From: Sipunculus nudus
Taxonomy: Eukaryota; Annelida; Sipuncula; Golfingiida; Sipunculidae
DNA length: 64,000 nt
Direction: 5' to 3'
Assembly: GCA_026874595.1 (NCBI GenBank)
Contig: CM049320.1
Span: 26,451,214-26,515,213 of the forward strand
Shown here: positions 9,825 through 22,417 of the stretch, piece after piece
Layout of the letters: every line of letters begins with the position of its first letter
Position numbering within the stretch: the first letter of the stretch is position 1
Program-made: the position numbers and the translations under genes
Notes under the pieces: model-generated
What the model was told of the DNA's origin: nothing
Seen by the model: the letters and a program-made list of their open reading frames with translations, nothing else
Database searches by the model: none

Positions 9825-11445
9825 ATAACATGCCTGTACTTTATAGCCTATTTACCCAAACGGATATCCTTTAGCGGACCTTATATAATAATTATAAGAA
9901 ATTATTTTGTTCTGATTTGCCATCAGTTTGATTTTATAGCTTAAATGTAAAAAAAATGGTTTTGCTTTTAAGCTTATCGATTAAATAAATAATCCGTATA
10001 AGACATATGAAGTCATAATGTGTTAAAAACTTAAAAACATAGTCCAAGATCATTATGTTTAAATATATTCCTGCTCATATATAATAGGGCTCAATATATT
10101 TTGTACTAGAAAAATGGTGCTATTCTTTGATCTGTTTGACAACTTTTATACGGGCTATCAAATTATTTATTTAAATTTATTGTCATAGTCAGTGTTAACT
10201 CATAGTGAGGGTATGCGAAATTAACCTTCTCAACAGAGATACAGCATTTCATTTGACATAAAGTACCATCTTCAAATTTCACCTTCATTCGGCTATCAAC
10301 TTTAACTTTCCCCATTTTGGTGGGCCCATGGTAGAAACTACCTTCTTTCACATAGACATGGTATATTTTTCTTGCTATGCTCTGAACAAGAAGCATTGCT
10401 GTCAACACTGCCCTATGATAAGTTTAAGAATATTTTCATGACTTTTTATTATACCCTTCTTTAATTTGACTGAAATAATTTTGTAATTTGTGTTCTTTAA
10501 AACGTGTTTTGTGGTAAATATGCACTATATCCATGCAAATACACACAATGTCTTTTTTTAAACAGAAGGGACCGAGAGCCCTGCAACAGCAAGCCTGGCA
10601 TGACACGAGAAACACATAATACAGAAAACATGATATGCTAAAACAAACTTTTGCACTATGACACACAATTGAAAATTCGGTATTCATTGAGAAATTTCCG
10701 CAACAGCGGTCGTTTGTAAATATGTGCCTGACTCTAGAGCGAATCGATACCATCTTCACAAACCAGGCAGTTTTGTTTAGTATTAGAATTTCATTAGTAA
10801 TAATACTATCAGAGCTAAATCAGTAACATGCAGCCGATGCTTTTTGACCTGCGTTTTCATTACTATATATGTAAGATTTAATCATTATCCAGAAGAGTAA
10901 AGGTATGATAAGGAACTTGTCTTTATATTTCGTTACACAGCAGGTGGCCATTTGTAGTTTTTAACATTAATATTTTGATATAATAGAGCACGTTATACTG
11001 TAATAATTGCGACCTTTAATATGGTTTTCAGTCCATGTCATTTGTTTTCTGGACTTCCAGAGAGTGAAATGGTACAATATCCCTAGACATGGTTCTTAAT
11101 TTCACCATGTATTTCCATGTATTTCCGTAATTTTTTCCCATATGTATTGTGGTACACACGCATTTTAGCAGGGGGTGTTTGCCAGAGAACCGTCGTTCCT
11201 GGATTATTGGCTAGGTGTTGATGAAGTCTTCGAAACTTTCGGGAGGTTTCCATATTACAAAACCTCAAATGTAATTCAGGCATATTCAGATAATCAGAGG
11301 CTATACCACAGGGTCGACTATAAGCAGGGTGCGAGAGCTGGAATAAATCACTATTGACCGCATTATTTAACAGAGTGGCGCATCCCCTCAAAATTCAACA
11401 AATAAGTGAAGGGCGTCAGAGCATATCTTCTGTATAAGTACAGCT
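9825..11445 (+). other. 3' flank of gene A and non-coding spacer
   Basis: AATAAA at 9984-9989, about 160 bases after the stop of gene A, is a plausible poly(A) signal. The rest is AT-rich. A minus-strand frame at 10163-10408 is listed separately at low confidence; otherwise I see no gene. Confidence 0.55.
10163..10408 (-). CDS. Unrecognised minus-strand open frame (doubtful)
   Basis: An 81-residue frame containing YHGPTKMGKVKVDSRMKVKF followed by an Asp-Gly segment. The composition (Lys, Val, alternating polar and hydrophobic residues) looks more protein-like than neighbouring frames, but there is no domain I can name, no clear splice partners and no paralogous copy in the window. It may be an exon fragment, a repeat remnant or chance. 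Confidence 0.15.
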   Translation of the reverse strand: MLTAMLLVQSIARKIYHVYVKEGSFYHGPTKMGKVKVDSRMKVKFEDGTLCQMKCCISVEKVNFAYPHYELTLTMTINLNK

Positions 11446-11448
11446 TAT

Positions 11449-11750
11449 GAGCGTGGTGGCGTATGAATAGGGCGCCAGACGTATGACCGCAAGGTTGTGG
11501 GTTCACATCCAGGTCTGAATGTTGTCTGCACTAAGACTGCTAGCCAAAGTCTTGACCAAAAAAAAAGGTGCGCTCTCTCGACCACAGAGTGAATGCGTAC
11601 TGGTCAAGGACGGCAGCCAAATGTAGAATGATATACCTTTTCTATGGCTACTCTGCTATGGTTCCCCAGGGAGCCGAGAAAAGCTATAAGAATGAACAGA
11701 ACCGAAAGACTACCAAGCCATAGTGTAAAGTCGGATGAGTGACATCGTTG
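11449..11750 (+). mobile_element. tRNA-derived SINE candidate
   Basis: An A-box-like TGGCGTATGAATAGG at about 11457-11471 and a B-box-like GGTTCACATCC ending at 11510 have tRNA-like spacing of an internal Pol III promoter. They are followed by a non-tRNA body of some 240 bases containing an A9 run. The folded tRNA is not intact, so this is a SINE head rather than a tRNA gene. Family not identified; only one copy noticed in the window, and the 3' end is approximate. Confidence 0.6.
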
Positions 11751-13679
11751 GTGAAATCAGACTATGAACCCCAATATTAATTTTTATTTTTAACACTTAA
11801 AGTAGGCTTCGTTTAGGAAAGACTTATTTCATACATTAGAAGTATAAGTAATTTAAAATTGATTTTTTTAAAAAGAATTTAAAGGAGAATTCATATAGAA
11901 TTAACTTCCTTTGATAAACATGGAGTGTATTTAGGTTTAAGGTGAAGACTTATTGTTATTGATAGTGTAAGAGAACCAGCTAATTTGATGGAAATGTAAT
12001 TGTGAACCAGCAGTTTGCGTCAAATGAGAGCAAGGTAATTTGATGGAATCTAATGGTAAAGCTGCAGCTTGGTTCAAATGTTCAGTGGGTAGCCGTATCA
12101 TTAAGCTTTTAAATTATTTTCCACAATAGTATTTCAGTACTATGATATCACGTAAACAAATGATTGCAAAATTGAATTATTGTCACTGTATCTGAAGAGA
12201 TCCTTTTAGGTAAGCGGCTATTGTGAGTTCGTAATAAAGTATCTCTTTGATTTAAACCAGTCATGTATACTACCGATGTTACCACAAGAAGGTCAATGTC
12301 CAGATTTATTTAAGCCATCACAGACAATTAACATATTGGAAACATGTACACTGGTGGATCCGAACCAACGCTTTTATTTGATATATCTGATACAGTTACC
12401 TTAACTTTTTCTTTCCTTCCTTTTCAACATATTGATTGTCTATAGAGATCATAGTTCTACCACATTGTAGGTGAATACATAGGAAGACTCACAGCAGTTA
12501 AACGAACACTAATGTGTGATATTGCGTATGATTACGATTTTTTCACACAAATAGTACTTTTGCTTAATTTAGCGTCCTTTTCGTGGTGATAGAAGCCATA
12601 TTTTACGTATTAATGTACAAGTCACGCATCACAGGCATTTTGTGACGTATCTTTCAAGTAGTTAACCAACCCAAATGGTCTTTTTTTTTAATTTATTCAA
12701 AATCAAATATTAAGTAAAATAAAAATATGTTCATATTGAAATTATCCTAGATATCTTGTGTCTCAAATATCCTTGTACAAATATTAAGTCTGCCTTAAAC
12801 AAGAAAGTATAAACTCACATATTCTATCTTCTGTATTTCAAAATTCTTTGAATGTCTGTAGGTTTAAAATATGTGAATATATCAAATGTCTATGAAGGTT
12901 TTTATGTATACATGGTGCGTATGCACATTCAGTTCCCAACACGCTCAAATTTACTATGCCTAATTCAATTCCTGTGTGCAAGGGGAATAAGCAATACATA
13001 CGTTATGCAAGTTGGACATTTTTGTGCTTCTGCCTTTACCGGTCTTTATCGTCGGCCATTTTGTTTGAAAGTCATCCATGTTCAATAATGTGAATCGGAA
13101 GAAGCAAAAGTACCAGCTTTCAAAGAGGTTCATGTATGGTATTTTTTAACTGACAGTTTATCTTTTATGTTACCGTCATGTCCGTTTTGAAAATTAATGG
13201 CCTTTGGCTCATTATTTACCATTTTATGAATGGAACTTTAATCACGCCTTCTGAAGTCGATGTCATCAATGATATATAATTTTTTAAATATTATATTCAA
13301 TTAATAGTTAATTATCCTGTATAGTCCATTTTTTTTTATTTTGGTAAAACAAGAATGTTCCTTCACACAGGCTTAATGTTATCGATAAATATGACAACTC
13401 AAAATCATGCGAGTGTGTGACGTTGACGGCCACGTCAGTAAATACCTGAGAAAGGAAGCCGCAAACCACACCTCTATCATTGCCGGGGCGAGCTACGACA
13501 AACGAAAGGCCAATTCACCGCTTAACAACGACGCTGAAAAGAGACAAATAATACAGCAGTCCCAGTTCCAGTCTCAACAGATCCAGTCACGCCCGACCTG
13601 AGTATTGACCAGATGGTTTTTCGACTTGAACCGTGAGAGGATAAACGAATAAATGTATACAGACATACCAACTTCGCCA
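11751..13679. other. Spacer without a supported gene
   Basis: AT-rich sequence with short frames only. The frame at 13407-13601 (rich in Gln and Ser) lies just upstream of the LINE endonuclease and could be the end of its ORF1, but has no diagnostic motif. Confidence 0.4.
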
Positions 13680-16600
13680 CCTTCAGTATGAAAGTGAACA
13701 GTTTAAAGTGCCGTGGAATGAAAAATAAAACAAAAAGAGATGCAGTCTTTATAAGAGCGAAATCTGACCAGGTAGACATATTATGTTTGCAAGAGACGTA
13801 TTGCGATGATGAAATGATAGATGTGATGAGAAAAGAAAGGCGTGGGGATATATTTTATGTTAACGGTACGAAGCATAGAAATGGATAAGCTATCCTTATA
13901 TAAAGTTATCCAAAACTTTATCTAACTGTACTGTTAAAAAATCACAAAGAATTTTGTCTCTTTTCGTATAGATATTAGTGCCTAGGCTATTATTAACGTT
14001 TACGCTCCATGTAACACAACGGAGAGGATAGCTTTTTTTAACAACTCCGAACATATGCAATGGGCGTCTTAGACACCTCGAACTATACATTCTTGATGTG
14101 AGATTTTAATTCAGTGATATATTAAAATTTAGATATTATTTCAGGGAAGGAACATTAAAAAAAAAGAGAAAAAGAAAAAAAAATCATAGCAAGACGCCTT
14201 GACTATTTATTTATCAATCAAACATTACAAAATTAAATAGCAAATATACAAAACTACCCTTCAATTGATCACAGAGCAATATCCCTACACATTTATTCCG
14301 AACAACCAGAAAGGGGTCCTCCCTACTGGAAATTTAACAACCCTCTCTTAAACGATAACCAATATATAAAACTAGTAATATGTATATTTTTTTTCAAATA
14401 CATCAGGATCCAAACAAACCCAGTATACAAACCCAGAGATTAGATGGAAAAGGTGTAAAGTAGAAATTAAATCTTTTAGTGCAGGCTATAATAAATCTAA
14501 AGCAAAATCTAAAGCAAAATCTAAAAAACTTCATGAAAATAAAATCAATTCAAGACTAAAGGAGCTAGAGACGAGCTTGGTAAATAATCCGGGCGATAAG
14601 ATAATAGAAGATAATTAGCACATGCACGTAAACAATTCGATTTAAAAGCATTAAACAAAGCAAGAGGAGCCTTTACGCGCCCCAGGTTAAGATGGATGGA
14701 AGAAGGGGTACGTAACACGAAATACTTTCTTGGCTTAGAAAAAAGTAGAGGTATATCAAAATGTATATGAAAAAATTAGATTAAAAGACGGAGAAGTCGC
14801 CAGAACCAAAAAAAAGAAATTTAAAAAAATCCAATAAAACTATTATATGAACATATATAAAATAAGAATACAGATGAAAAGTTGCCTCAAGCCTTCATAC
14901 AAGGTATAGAACCACCACAGTTGAGTTATGAAGATAAAATGATATGTGAAGGATCAATAACTAATGAGGAAGCTGTAAAAGCTGTTGAAGAAATGAAAAA
15001 AGGTTCCAGCCCAGTATTAGACGGTCTTACTACAGAATTTCTCAAATTCTTCTGGCCCGATTGATCTAGATTATTATTTGATTCATTTAATAATGATTTC
15101 TAGACCGGATCACTCTCAGCCTCACAAAAGAAAGGACTAATGATAATACTGCATAAAGGAAAAAATTTACAATGAGTCAATCTAGATAATTATAGACCCA
15201 TCATTGTTAGTAACACAGATTATAAGATACTCGCTAAGACACTTGCCATTAAATTACAAAAAGTAATTAAATCTGAATACAGAACAAACTGGTTTTATAA
15301 AAGACCAAAATAAAGCTAAAATCATCAGACCAATTGATGATGTCATAACTTACACACACAAAACAAAAACAAAAGGAGCCATATTAGCACTCAATTTCAG
15401 TAAGGCTTTTGACATTTTATCAACAAATTACTTGATTGAAACATTCCGACTATTTGGTTTTGAAGAAAAGTTTGTCATATGGTTAGAACTTGTTAACAAT
15501 TACACAAAAAAGTGTATTCAGTACAACGGATGGTTAGGTCAATGGATTCCTTTACAATGCGGTGTCAGGCAAAGCTGTCCATTATCGCCCTTTGTAGTCA
15601 CAGTGGAACTGCTGTCGTGTCAAATAAGGCAATCTATAAATATTAAAGGTATTCAGCTCCCCATGAAAATGTTATGATCGTAACGTCTTGAAAACGACAC
15701 AACGCTTTCTTAACTGATTAAAAGAACGTTTTGAACGCCCAAAAATTATTGATATTTTTTTTTTTTTTATTTTCCGGACTAGAACTAAATAAAACCAAAA
15801 CTGAAGGTCTATGGTTGGGAGGTGCAGAATCCAGTCAAGAAAATGAGATAAACGAAATCAGTTGGAAAAACTCAGCATCAAGTGAAATAATAATTCTGGG
15901 AATTAGGTATAGCAATTTACGGTCAGCATCTGATATACAAGAAAATTGGGAAACCAAAGCAGGGAAAATCAAAGATATCTTTCAAAAATGGAGTCCGATA
16001 AAGCCAATTATGGGAAAAATCTTGTAGTCAACACTTTTATCATTTCGAAATATATCTATGTACTTCAAGCATTATTCGTCCCGGATTCGTTCATTAAAGA
16101 TTTGAATAAAATCATTTATAAGTTTACATGGCAAAAACAATTCAACAACCGGAAAACTATTGAAAAAGTAAAAAGAAAAACACTCGTTGCTGAATATGAG
16201 ACAGGGGGTCTTAATCTTATTGTTATCGCTATTATGCAAGATGCTCTACATATAAAATAAATATCAAAACTCAGCACAGATACAAGAGAAACATAAAAAA
16301 AATATAGCCCCTTTTTCATGCAGCAAATTAGGAAAAAAAACTTAGTGCATTTTAAAGCATTGTAAGGTCCGAAGTCTTTAAGGGATTTGACCTAATTGAG
16401 TATCCCTTGTATAAACTTATTTTTAGAAAATGGTTACCTTCAAATAAGATTAATGAAAACAAATGTTCTCCAGTAATATGGTATAACAAACATTCTGTAT
16501 ATAATAAGAGAGTACTATTTTTTCATAACTGGATTAATTCTGGTATTGTTTATATTCAGGATATTTCAAAAGATAATGGTGATATCGTATCTTTAGATAT

Positions 16601-17400
16601 TATTACAAAGTTGATTAAAACTGTATGTCCTGCCGCAACAAGGTTGGAATATATGTTGGGGACTTCAGTGCTGCGCACATTCATCAATTCCAAAGAACAT
16701 ATGATGACTAAGGATAGGAATATTTACTTTCATGGAAAGCCACTGCAAGACTGGAAAACAACATCACTGCGACTAACATTACAAGATGAAAAAACTGATG
16801 GGCCTAATATCGAAGTTTTCTGGCAAAGAAAATACCCCTCACATTTAGTTAACAGCAATACATGGACAATGGATGGACAATGTACCGGAGAAGTGAGACT
16901 GAAAACGCTACATTGGAAGATAATGCACAACACATATCCCACAGAAATTCTATTGAAGAAGATGAAAATAGCGGATAGTAACAGATGCATTCAATATGGA
17001 GAAGTCGAATATGTTGAACATTTCTTTTTCTTCATGCTATAAACTAAGATTCTTTTGGGATAAAGTTGAACGAGACCTTCGATGCAAAATAGGAAACTTT
17101 AGAGAATAACAAGAATCTCATGTAATGCTTGGTTACGAAGGAGACTATTCTAGAACAAATATATTAATTATAAACCTTTATATTTTGATTGCAAAAATGT
17201 GTATCAGTAAATACAAGTTTGGCGAGAAAAAAGTCTAGACTTTATACGGGAAAGCGAGCTACGATTAAGAGAAACCCATCCCATAATAGCTGCCGATGGG
17301 ACATAGGATGACATGTAAAGGCAGTGGATCATTCAATAAAAAAAGTTTTTCCAGGTCATCTCGCAAAAAAAGACTTCTAAAAATCATGAAAATGTAAATA
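13680..17400 (+). mobile_element. Degraded L1/Tx1-like LINE (non-LTR retrotransposon)
   Basis: Fragments in the right order for a Tx1/L1-type ORF2. Endonuclease: VNSLKCRGMKNKTKRDAVF and DILCLQETYC near 13688-13800, RRLDYLFINQ near 14190, then a YWKFN segment near 14325. Reverse transcriptase: LDGLTTEFLKFFW (to 15060), LALNFSKAFD near 15390, GVRQSCPLSPF near 15560. Downstream: LELNKTKTEGLWLGG (15781 on), ETGGLNLI (near 16200) and the C-terminal LKTLHWKIMHNTYPTEILL (near 16900). Several frame changes and stops separate the pieces and the region between RT blocks is shortened, so it cannot code for working protein. The 5' end and 3' tail are uncertain. It is an old insertion in the A-B spacer. 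Confidence 0.85.
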
Positions 17401-20400
17401 TCTCATTTTTGTCAAAATTACCAATCATAAAATTTGTCTTTTTCTAAAATACAAAATTGCAAACTTATATTTACTCATTACAAAAAGAGAATTACTGATA
17501 GCAAAGAATGGATGATCAATTTTTTTTCCTAATTTTGTCCTCACATATATTTATTATAAAATTATGTTTCTCCGGAAATCCACTATGACAAACCCATAGA
17601 CTTTGGAAGGGGAAATCCTAAAAATTCATATTCGTCCAATTTCAAATTAATCAACGTCGGGTATTTTTCTGAATCACTCAATGTCAATTCCAATTATTAT
17701 ACGTGCATTATTATGCATTGGCCCGTTAAAGACGTTTGCAAAGCTCATAACAGTATAATCATCTACCACAGTGTGACTTTCTGTAAAAAATGTAATTCAC
17801 ACATTCCTGATACTGATCTTCAGGTAACAGGATTGGTCCCCCCGCATGACCTGACTTACTTTCAGTTTTTCTTTTGCATGTACAATCTATTGCCTCAGGA
17901 CCCCTTAAAGTATACATTTTCTGAATGTTCAGAAGATTCTTCACATTTAAGTAAATATAAACTTTCTTTTGGAGGATTGTGTCTTAATTTATAGCGTTTT
18001 AACTAAATTTAAATATTTAACCAAAAAAAAAAAACCAGTTTATTCCAGCACATCTAAAGCAGATAGAGAATACATTTTTATTTTGGTATAAATTTAGATA
18101 AAAATCCCCAGGCGTTGTTCTGTTTCGTGAGTTAAGTTTAAAAATTTCGATTTTACAGAGTATTCAATTTAAAAACCCTTACCAATCATTCCAGTTTTTC
18201 ATTTTCCTAAATAAAATCTTTCAAACTCAGTTTAGGAGTAAAAAAAAAAAAAAAACGCTTTTAAGTTGACATATCAACAACTACATATGTCAAAGATGCT
18301 ATGTTTTGTACAAGTATTTACTGAGAGATGAAGTTTTGCGAAAATGGACAAAATCTACATTCGTAGATATCATTCGTTCTACAGACGTAACTTAGCGCAA
18401 CTACACGTTGACATGTTGATTATTTTGCTTTAAAAATGACTAATAACGATGAAGGTTCCGATGAAACACCACGTGCCCTGGATGTTATAGGCGGAGCTTG
18501 GCCGAGTGTCGAGGTGGGCCGAGCTTTACTAAGCTTAACATCTGTGTATGCTCACCTAATTAGATGGGGCTTTCAAACCTCGACCGTCAACTCTGGTCGC
18601 CTTTGCAGGGATTAATTTAGAACTTGCACTTCGCGATTTGCCGACTGACCCAGTTGAGGGCTGTTGGCACAGTGATTTACAGGCCTGTGACAGAGTTGGA
18701 GGTAGTTTACTGAATAGAAATCACCGTTTTCTCCACTAAATCCAACCGGGGACCAAAAATGTGCTCAGTTGCATTAGATCCACACAATATCCTATATTAA
18801 GTGTACCTTTTATTGCAAAAACATAAATTTTTAGTAATTGAACAGTTCTGCTACCTTAAATACAAAAATCAACACATGGGTTCTGTAAACGATTTTTTAT
18901 GGATTTATAGGATAATGAATGTAAATAAAATGTTGTTTTATACGTTCCTGTCCGTGATCTTGTTTCATTTGTTACGTTAACTCTGATTTCACGAATTAAT
19001 TGGGTGGTTCCTGTTAATGGATGGAAAGTTTAAATATTCATCTTTTTTTTTCAAAGTTAAACCGTATGCATTTCTAGAATGTTAAATCGGATTTTCAAAC
19101 TGGAACAGATAATCATGTTCAGTGTTGGGAAGGCTGTATAGTCGTAGTGACGGTTCCTGTGATGTTTTAGTTGCTCTTGTTGATGTTGATGAATATATTG
19201 AGAGTTGTGCTAGAACCGTGCGACCATTCACGGTGTTTTATATCATATTTAATTCATATTTATTTAATTACCTTAAAACATTTTTCCGACCATATTCATT
19301 TAAAAAGAGTATAAACTGAGTTTGACTATTATACATATGTCTTTTGTTTAACAAAACATCCTTAGTATTACATGCTAGATTTCCCTCATAAATGTTTCAC
19401 AGTATTATATACTATATTTCACACAGGCATTTTTGAATATATATTTCATTATATCAATGTAACATGATTTAACATCGATAAAATATTTGATATTTTAGAT
19501 CTGATGAAATCGGAGAGTATTTACCAGAAATAATCACATGAATGTTGTTTACGTGGAGCATGCTCAAGACAGGGAATATAAATGAATCGAATGCGAGGCA
19601 GTTACATTAAGTTTCATTATTAAGTAAATGTTAGTTAGATCATTACTGAAAGGGCGAACTCAAATCCCTAACTGTTTGCCATATTATGTATTGTCCCTGT
19701 TATATATCAAAGTATATTTGGGACCCTCTATGTCTAATGGTTGCCTCTTGGTAATAAAAATGAACTTAACAATGTTCCTGTTTCAGAACATGTGTGTTTC
19801 TTGTCAAGAGAACATAATGACTAGGGGTATTATGAAGAGACGCATAACGCCATGTAAGAGGTTTATTAATTCCGACTGACCCAGAATATCTCACTATGAA
19901 CTGTCTATCGGTTTGTTGCTACAGAAAAGATATCGCGATTCTATAATATGCCACATATAAATTTGAACAAACTTGCAGATAGCAACATTCTAAAAAAAAA
20001 TTTGTGAAGACCATGTATGCACTACAAACGATTTGTCCATATTTCTCTTCCTATCGCGTCTTTTCTCTTTCATAAGTTATAACTGATGAGTTATATCCTT
20101 CTGCATATAACATAATACTTACGAACCGCAAATTATGCAGTATAATTCAGAAACATAGTAAGACCTTGCCGGAATATGAACATGGTGTATGCTAGTCGCC
20201 CATTTGTGTATAATACATGTAGATATGGCGCTGAACCGAAACCTGTCCAATAATCCCTGTCCATAAGAATCTCCAAATAGATAGGGTTTTATTGTTGTGC
20301 CTCTGCCTATATGCATGTGATTTGCTCTGGTAACTTACTCCTTCATGTGGCGAAAGTAAAGTTCAGTATATAACATCATCATTTTATATATAATAATCTA

Positions 20401-20599
20401 ATTTAGCGACTTTATCCACATAACCTGTTGCTGACCAGGAACTAATATAAATTGTAAAGCCAGGGTTGATATTAAAATTTGGTAAATACGGATACATTTA
20501 GAAAGTTATTTATACGTGCAAACATACCACATATGAAATACGGAACATACGAAACACAATACGAACATACATATTCATATACTGTTTACTATAAGACGC
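17401..20599. other. Spacer without a supported gene
   Basis: AT-rich. A patch at about 18470-18740 is GC-richer than its surroundings and may be an old coding or repeat fragment, but I could not assign it. Open frames at 17713-17994 and 19628-19879 show no domain or paralogous match. Confidence 0.4.
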
Positions 20600-21382
20600 A
20601 CTTCCTTTCATGAGCTACAAGCATATTATACGACCGAACATGATATTCGTGTGGGCACAGTCTTCCTCAGTGAGATTTCCCCATAATACTGACAGGATCA
20701 TAGAGATCGGTTGTTACTTGCTGATAAAAACATATTACAATAGAACACCCAATAGTATTCTTTCAAGCGTCTCGTCACCTGAGCTAGTTTGTAAATATGC
20801 TTAGCCTTGTCATAACACATAAACACAATCCACTCATACATTGATGTTTTTTCCTAATACAGTCCCAACCTTACCGAAGGTTCAGCCTATTGCTAAAATG
20901 ACATGCGGAGCGATTACCTGTGTATTTACTTAATCTAAGACAAGCCCTGTATTGCCTATCTTAGCTGGACTGAGAGGTAAGAGGAGAATTATGCTTTTTA
21001 GGCAGAACGCTGGAGTACTTTCAAATCTTTCACTCGAGGTATCAGCAACAGCAACTGGGCGTTCTTAATTTTTTTCTGTCACAAAGGTGAGTGCATAACA
21101 AAGAACAATTCATGCCTCAATCGGGAGCTAATGTATACTGGCTTATGGTTTAATAATGTTAGTTATTTTGATCTGATTAATGCATTATATCTCAAATGTA
21201 GTATCTGAAGGTTCGCCATGTTCTATAATTCCCCTCCTTTTATATTGTGCTTAAGGTTGTAACCATCTTTCCATATCATATCAATTCAGGTTCACAGATA
21301 ACATTTTGTTTCAAGGTTTTAATGCTGAGCAAGTACACGGGTATTGATATATATGTCCCCAGAAACACCTAACCGAAGAGAA
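20600..21382 (+). promoter_or_regulatory. 5' flank of gene B, homologous to 5' flank of gene C
   Basis: Blocks align with 45120-45911 upstream of gene C: GCACAGTCTTCC, CGTCACCTGAGCT, TTTGTAAAT, and TTTTGTTTCAAGG then TGCTGAGC just before the start codon. Conservation outside coding DNA suggests the duplication carried the promoter and 5' UTR with it, so B and C may share regulation. No TATA box or initiator common to both copies was identified. Confidence 0.5.
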
Positions 21383-21446
21383 ATGGACAATATTCGTCTA
21401 CCCACGCTCCTTTTGATATTGGTTCTTTGGATACCAGGAATAAATA
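21383..21446 (+). CDS. Gene B signal-peptide exon
   Basis: Reads MDNIRLPTLLLILVLWIPGI then Asn and donor GTAAGT, in phase 1; a typical secretion signal. The ATG has G at -3 and G at +4. An in-frame ATG lies 30 bases upstream at 21353, but the matching codon in gene C is not ATG and the hydrophobic core starts after 21383, so the downstream start is preferred. Confidence 0.8.
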
Positions 21447-21649
21447 GTAAGTGATAAAAAACTGCATGTTTCATATCTTTAGGTGTTGTGCAACCAATAT
21501 TCAATGTCTTATTTTCATATACACTTTGTACTCTTGCAGACAAAATAACAAATATCTTCTATCCTCTTTGAGGATATTTTAAGATATTACCGATTAGACA
21601 TGTAGTTAATATGTGTCCTATCATTGTATAACGTATAATTTTATTGAAG

Positions 21650-21847
21650 CTCAGTGTCCGTCCAATTCTAGTCCTCGTTCTCTGCGATTTCTCCGGTCTA
21701 TCTGGATGGAAATAGGCTGCTGTTCATCTGGAACCCGAAGCCCGGACTATATTAATGTTGATGACTTTATAAATATTGATATAGGCTCAATAAGGACGAT
21801 AATGCAGAGTTCAAAATCAAAACAAGAAGAATGCACGGGGGGTATTG
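21650..21847 (+). CDS. Gene B N-terminal Cys module exon
   Basis: A 198-nt phase 1-1 exon, open, with AQCPSNSSPRSLRFLRSIW, EIGCCSSGTRSPD and a C-terminal QEECTG. Matches the 201-nt exon at 46177-46377 of gene C. Four Cys (single, CC pair, single). Not a domain I can name; its place right after the signal peptide makes it the membrane-distal tip. Confidence 0.8.
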
Positions 21848-22417
21848 GTAGTATGTATTTCAAATTTAAAGTATGTCTTTGAATTTTCATGAAATTAAAA
21901 TTTGCACTGTCTTTGTAAATTTTTATCTGTTGTTCTAAACCCTAAAATACAAAAGGTAAACGATTTTAAACGACAGATCACTACCATCTATGAACCATTT
22001 TGAAAAATAACATTTTCCCCATAAAAAGACTTAGGTCGACCCTAAAATAGCATTTGAAAAATTAAGTTTCATACTCAAAATAGCTTGGCTGTTTTAAAAG
22101 GTATCAAGATGCATTTCATTGATGATAACAAGCATGCATAATTAATAATTTTATTCATTCGAATTCATCCAGTGATCAATATTTATTCTACAGATTTAAC
22201 TCATAGCATATATGATACGGTTTCAGATTAGTCTTCCAAGATAACCTTTCATTTCAATGTAAAATAACAAGAAACAATTGTTTACAGAAAGTGTTTCAAT
22301 CAGAGAAGTATTGACAGTAGTAAAAAAGAACACTTGTTCAATTTTAACTGAAATCTGACTTGTTATAATAAGTGTTTAGATGTATTTAGCATTTACTTTT
22401 TATATCCTCCTTATCAG

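Noticed and set aside
11449-11530. Intact tRNA gene
   Set aside because: The box motifs are present but I could not draw a proper acceptor stem, and the sequence runs on into a SINE-like body.
17713-17994. 93-codon + strand frame after the LINE
   Set aside because: No domain, no splice context and no paralogous copy; probably chance or old repeat.
18470-18740. GC-richer patch that looked like a gene fragment
   Set aside because: No readable domain and no splice sites that fit; not strong enough to call.
21353-21382. Upstream in-frame ATG as start of gene B
   Set aside because: It adds ten polar residues before the signal peptide and is not conserved as ATG in gene C.
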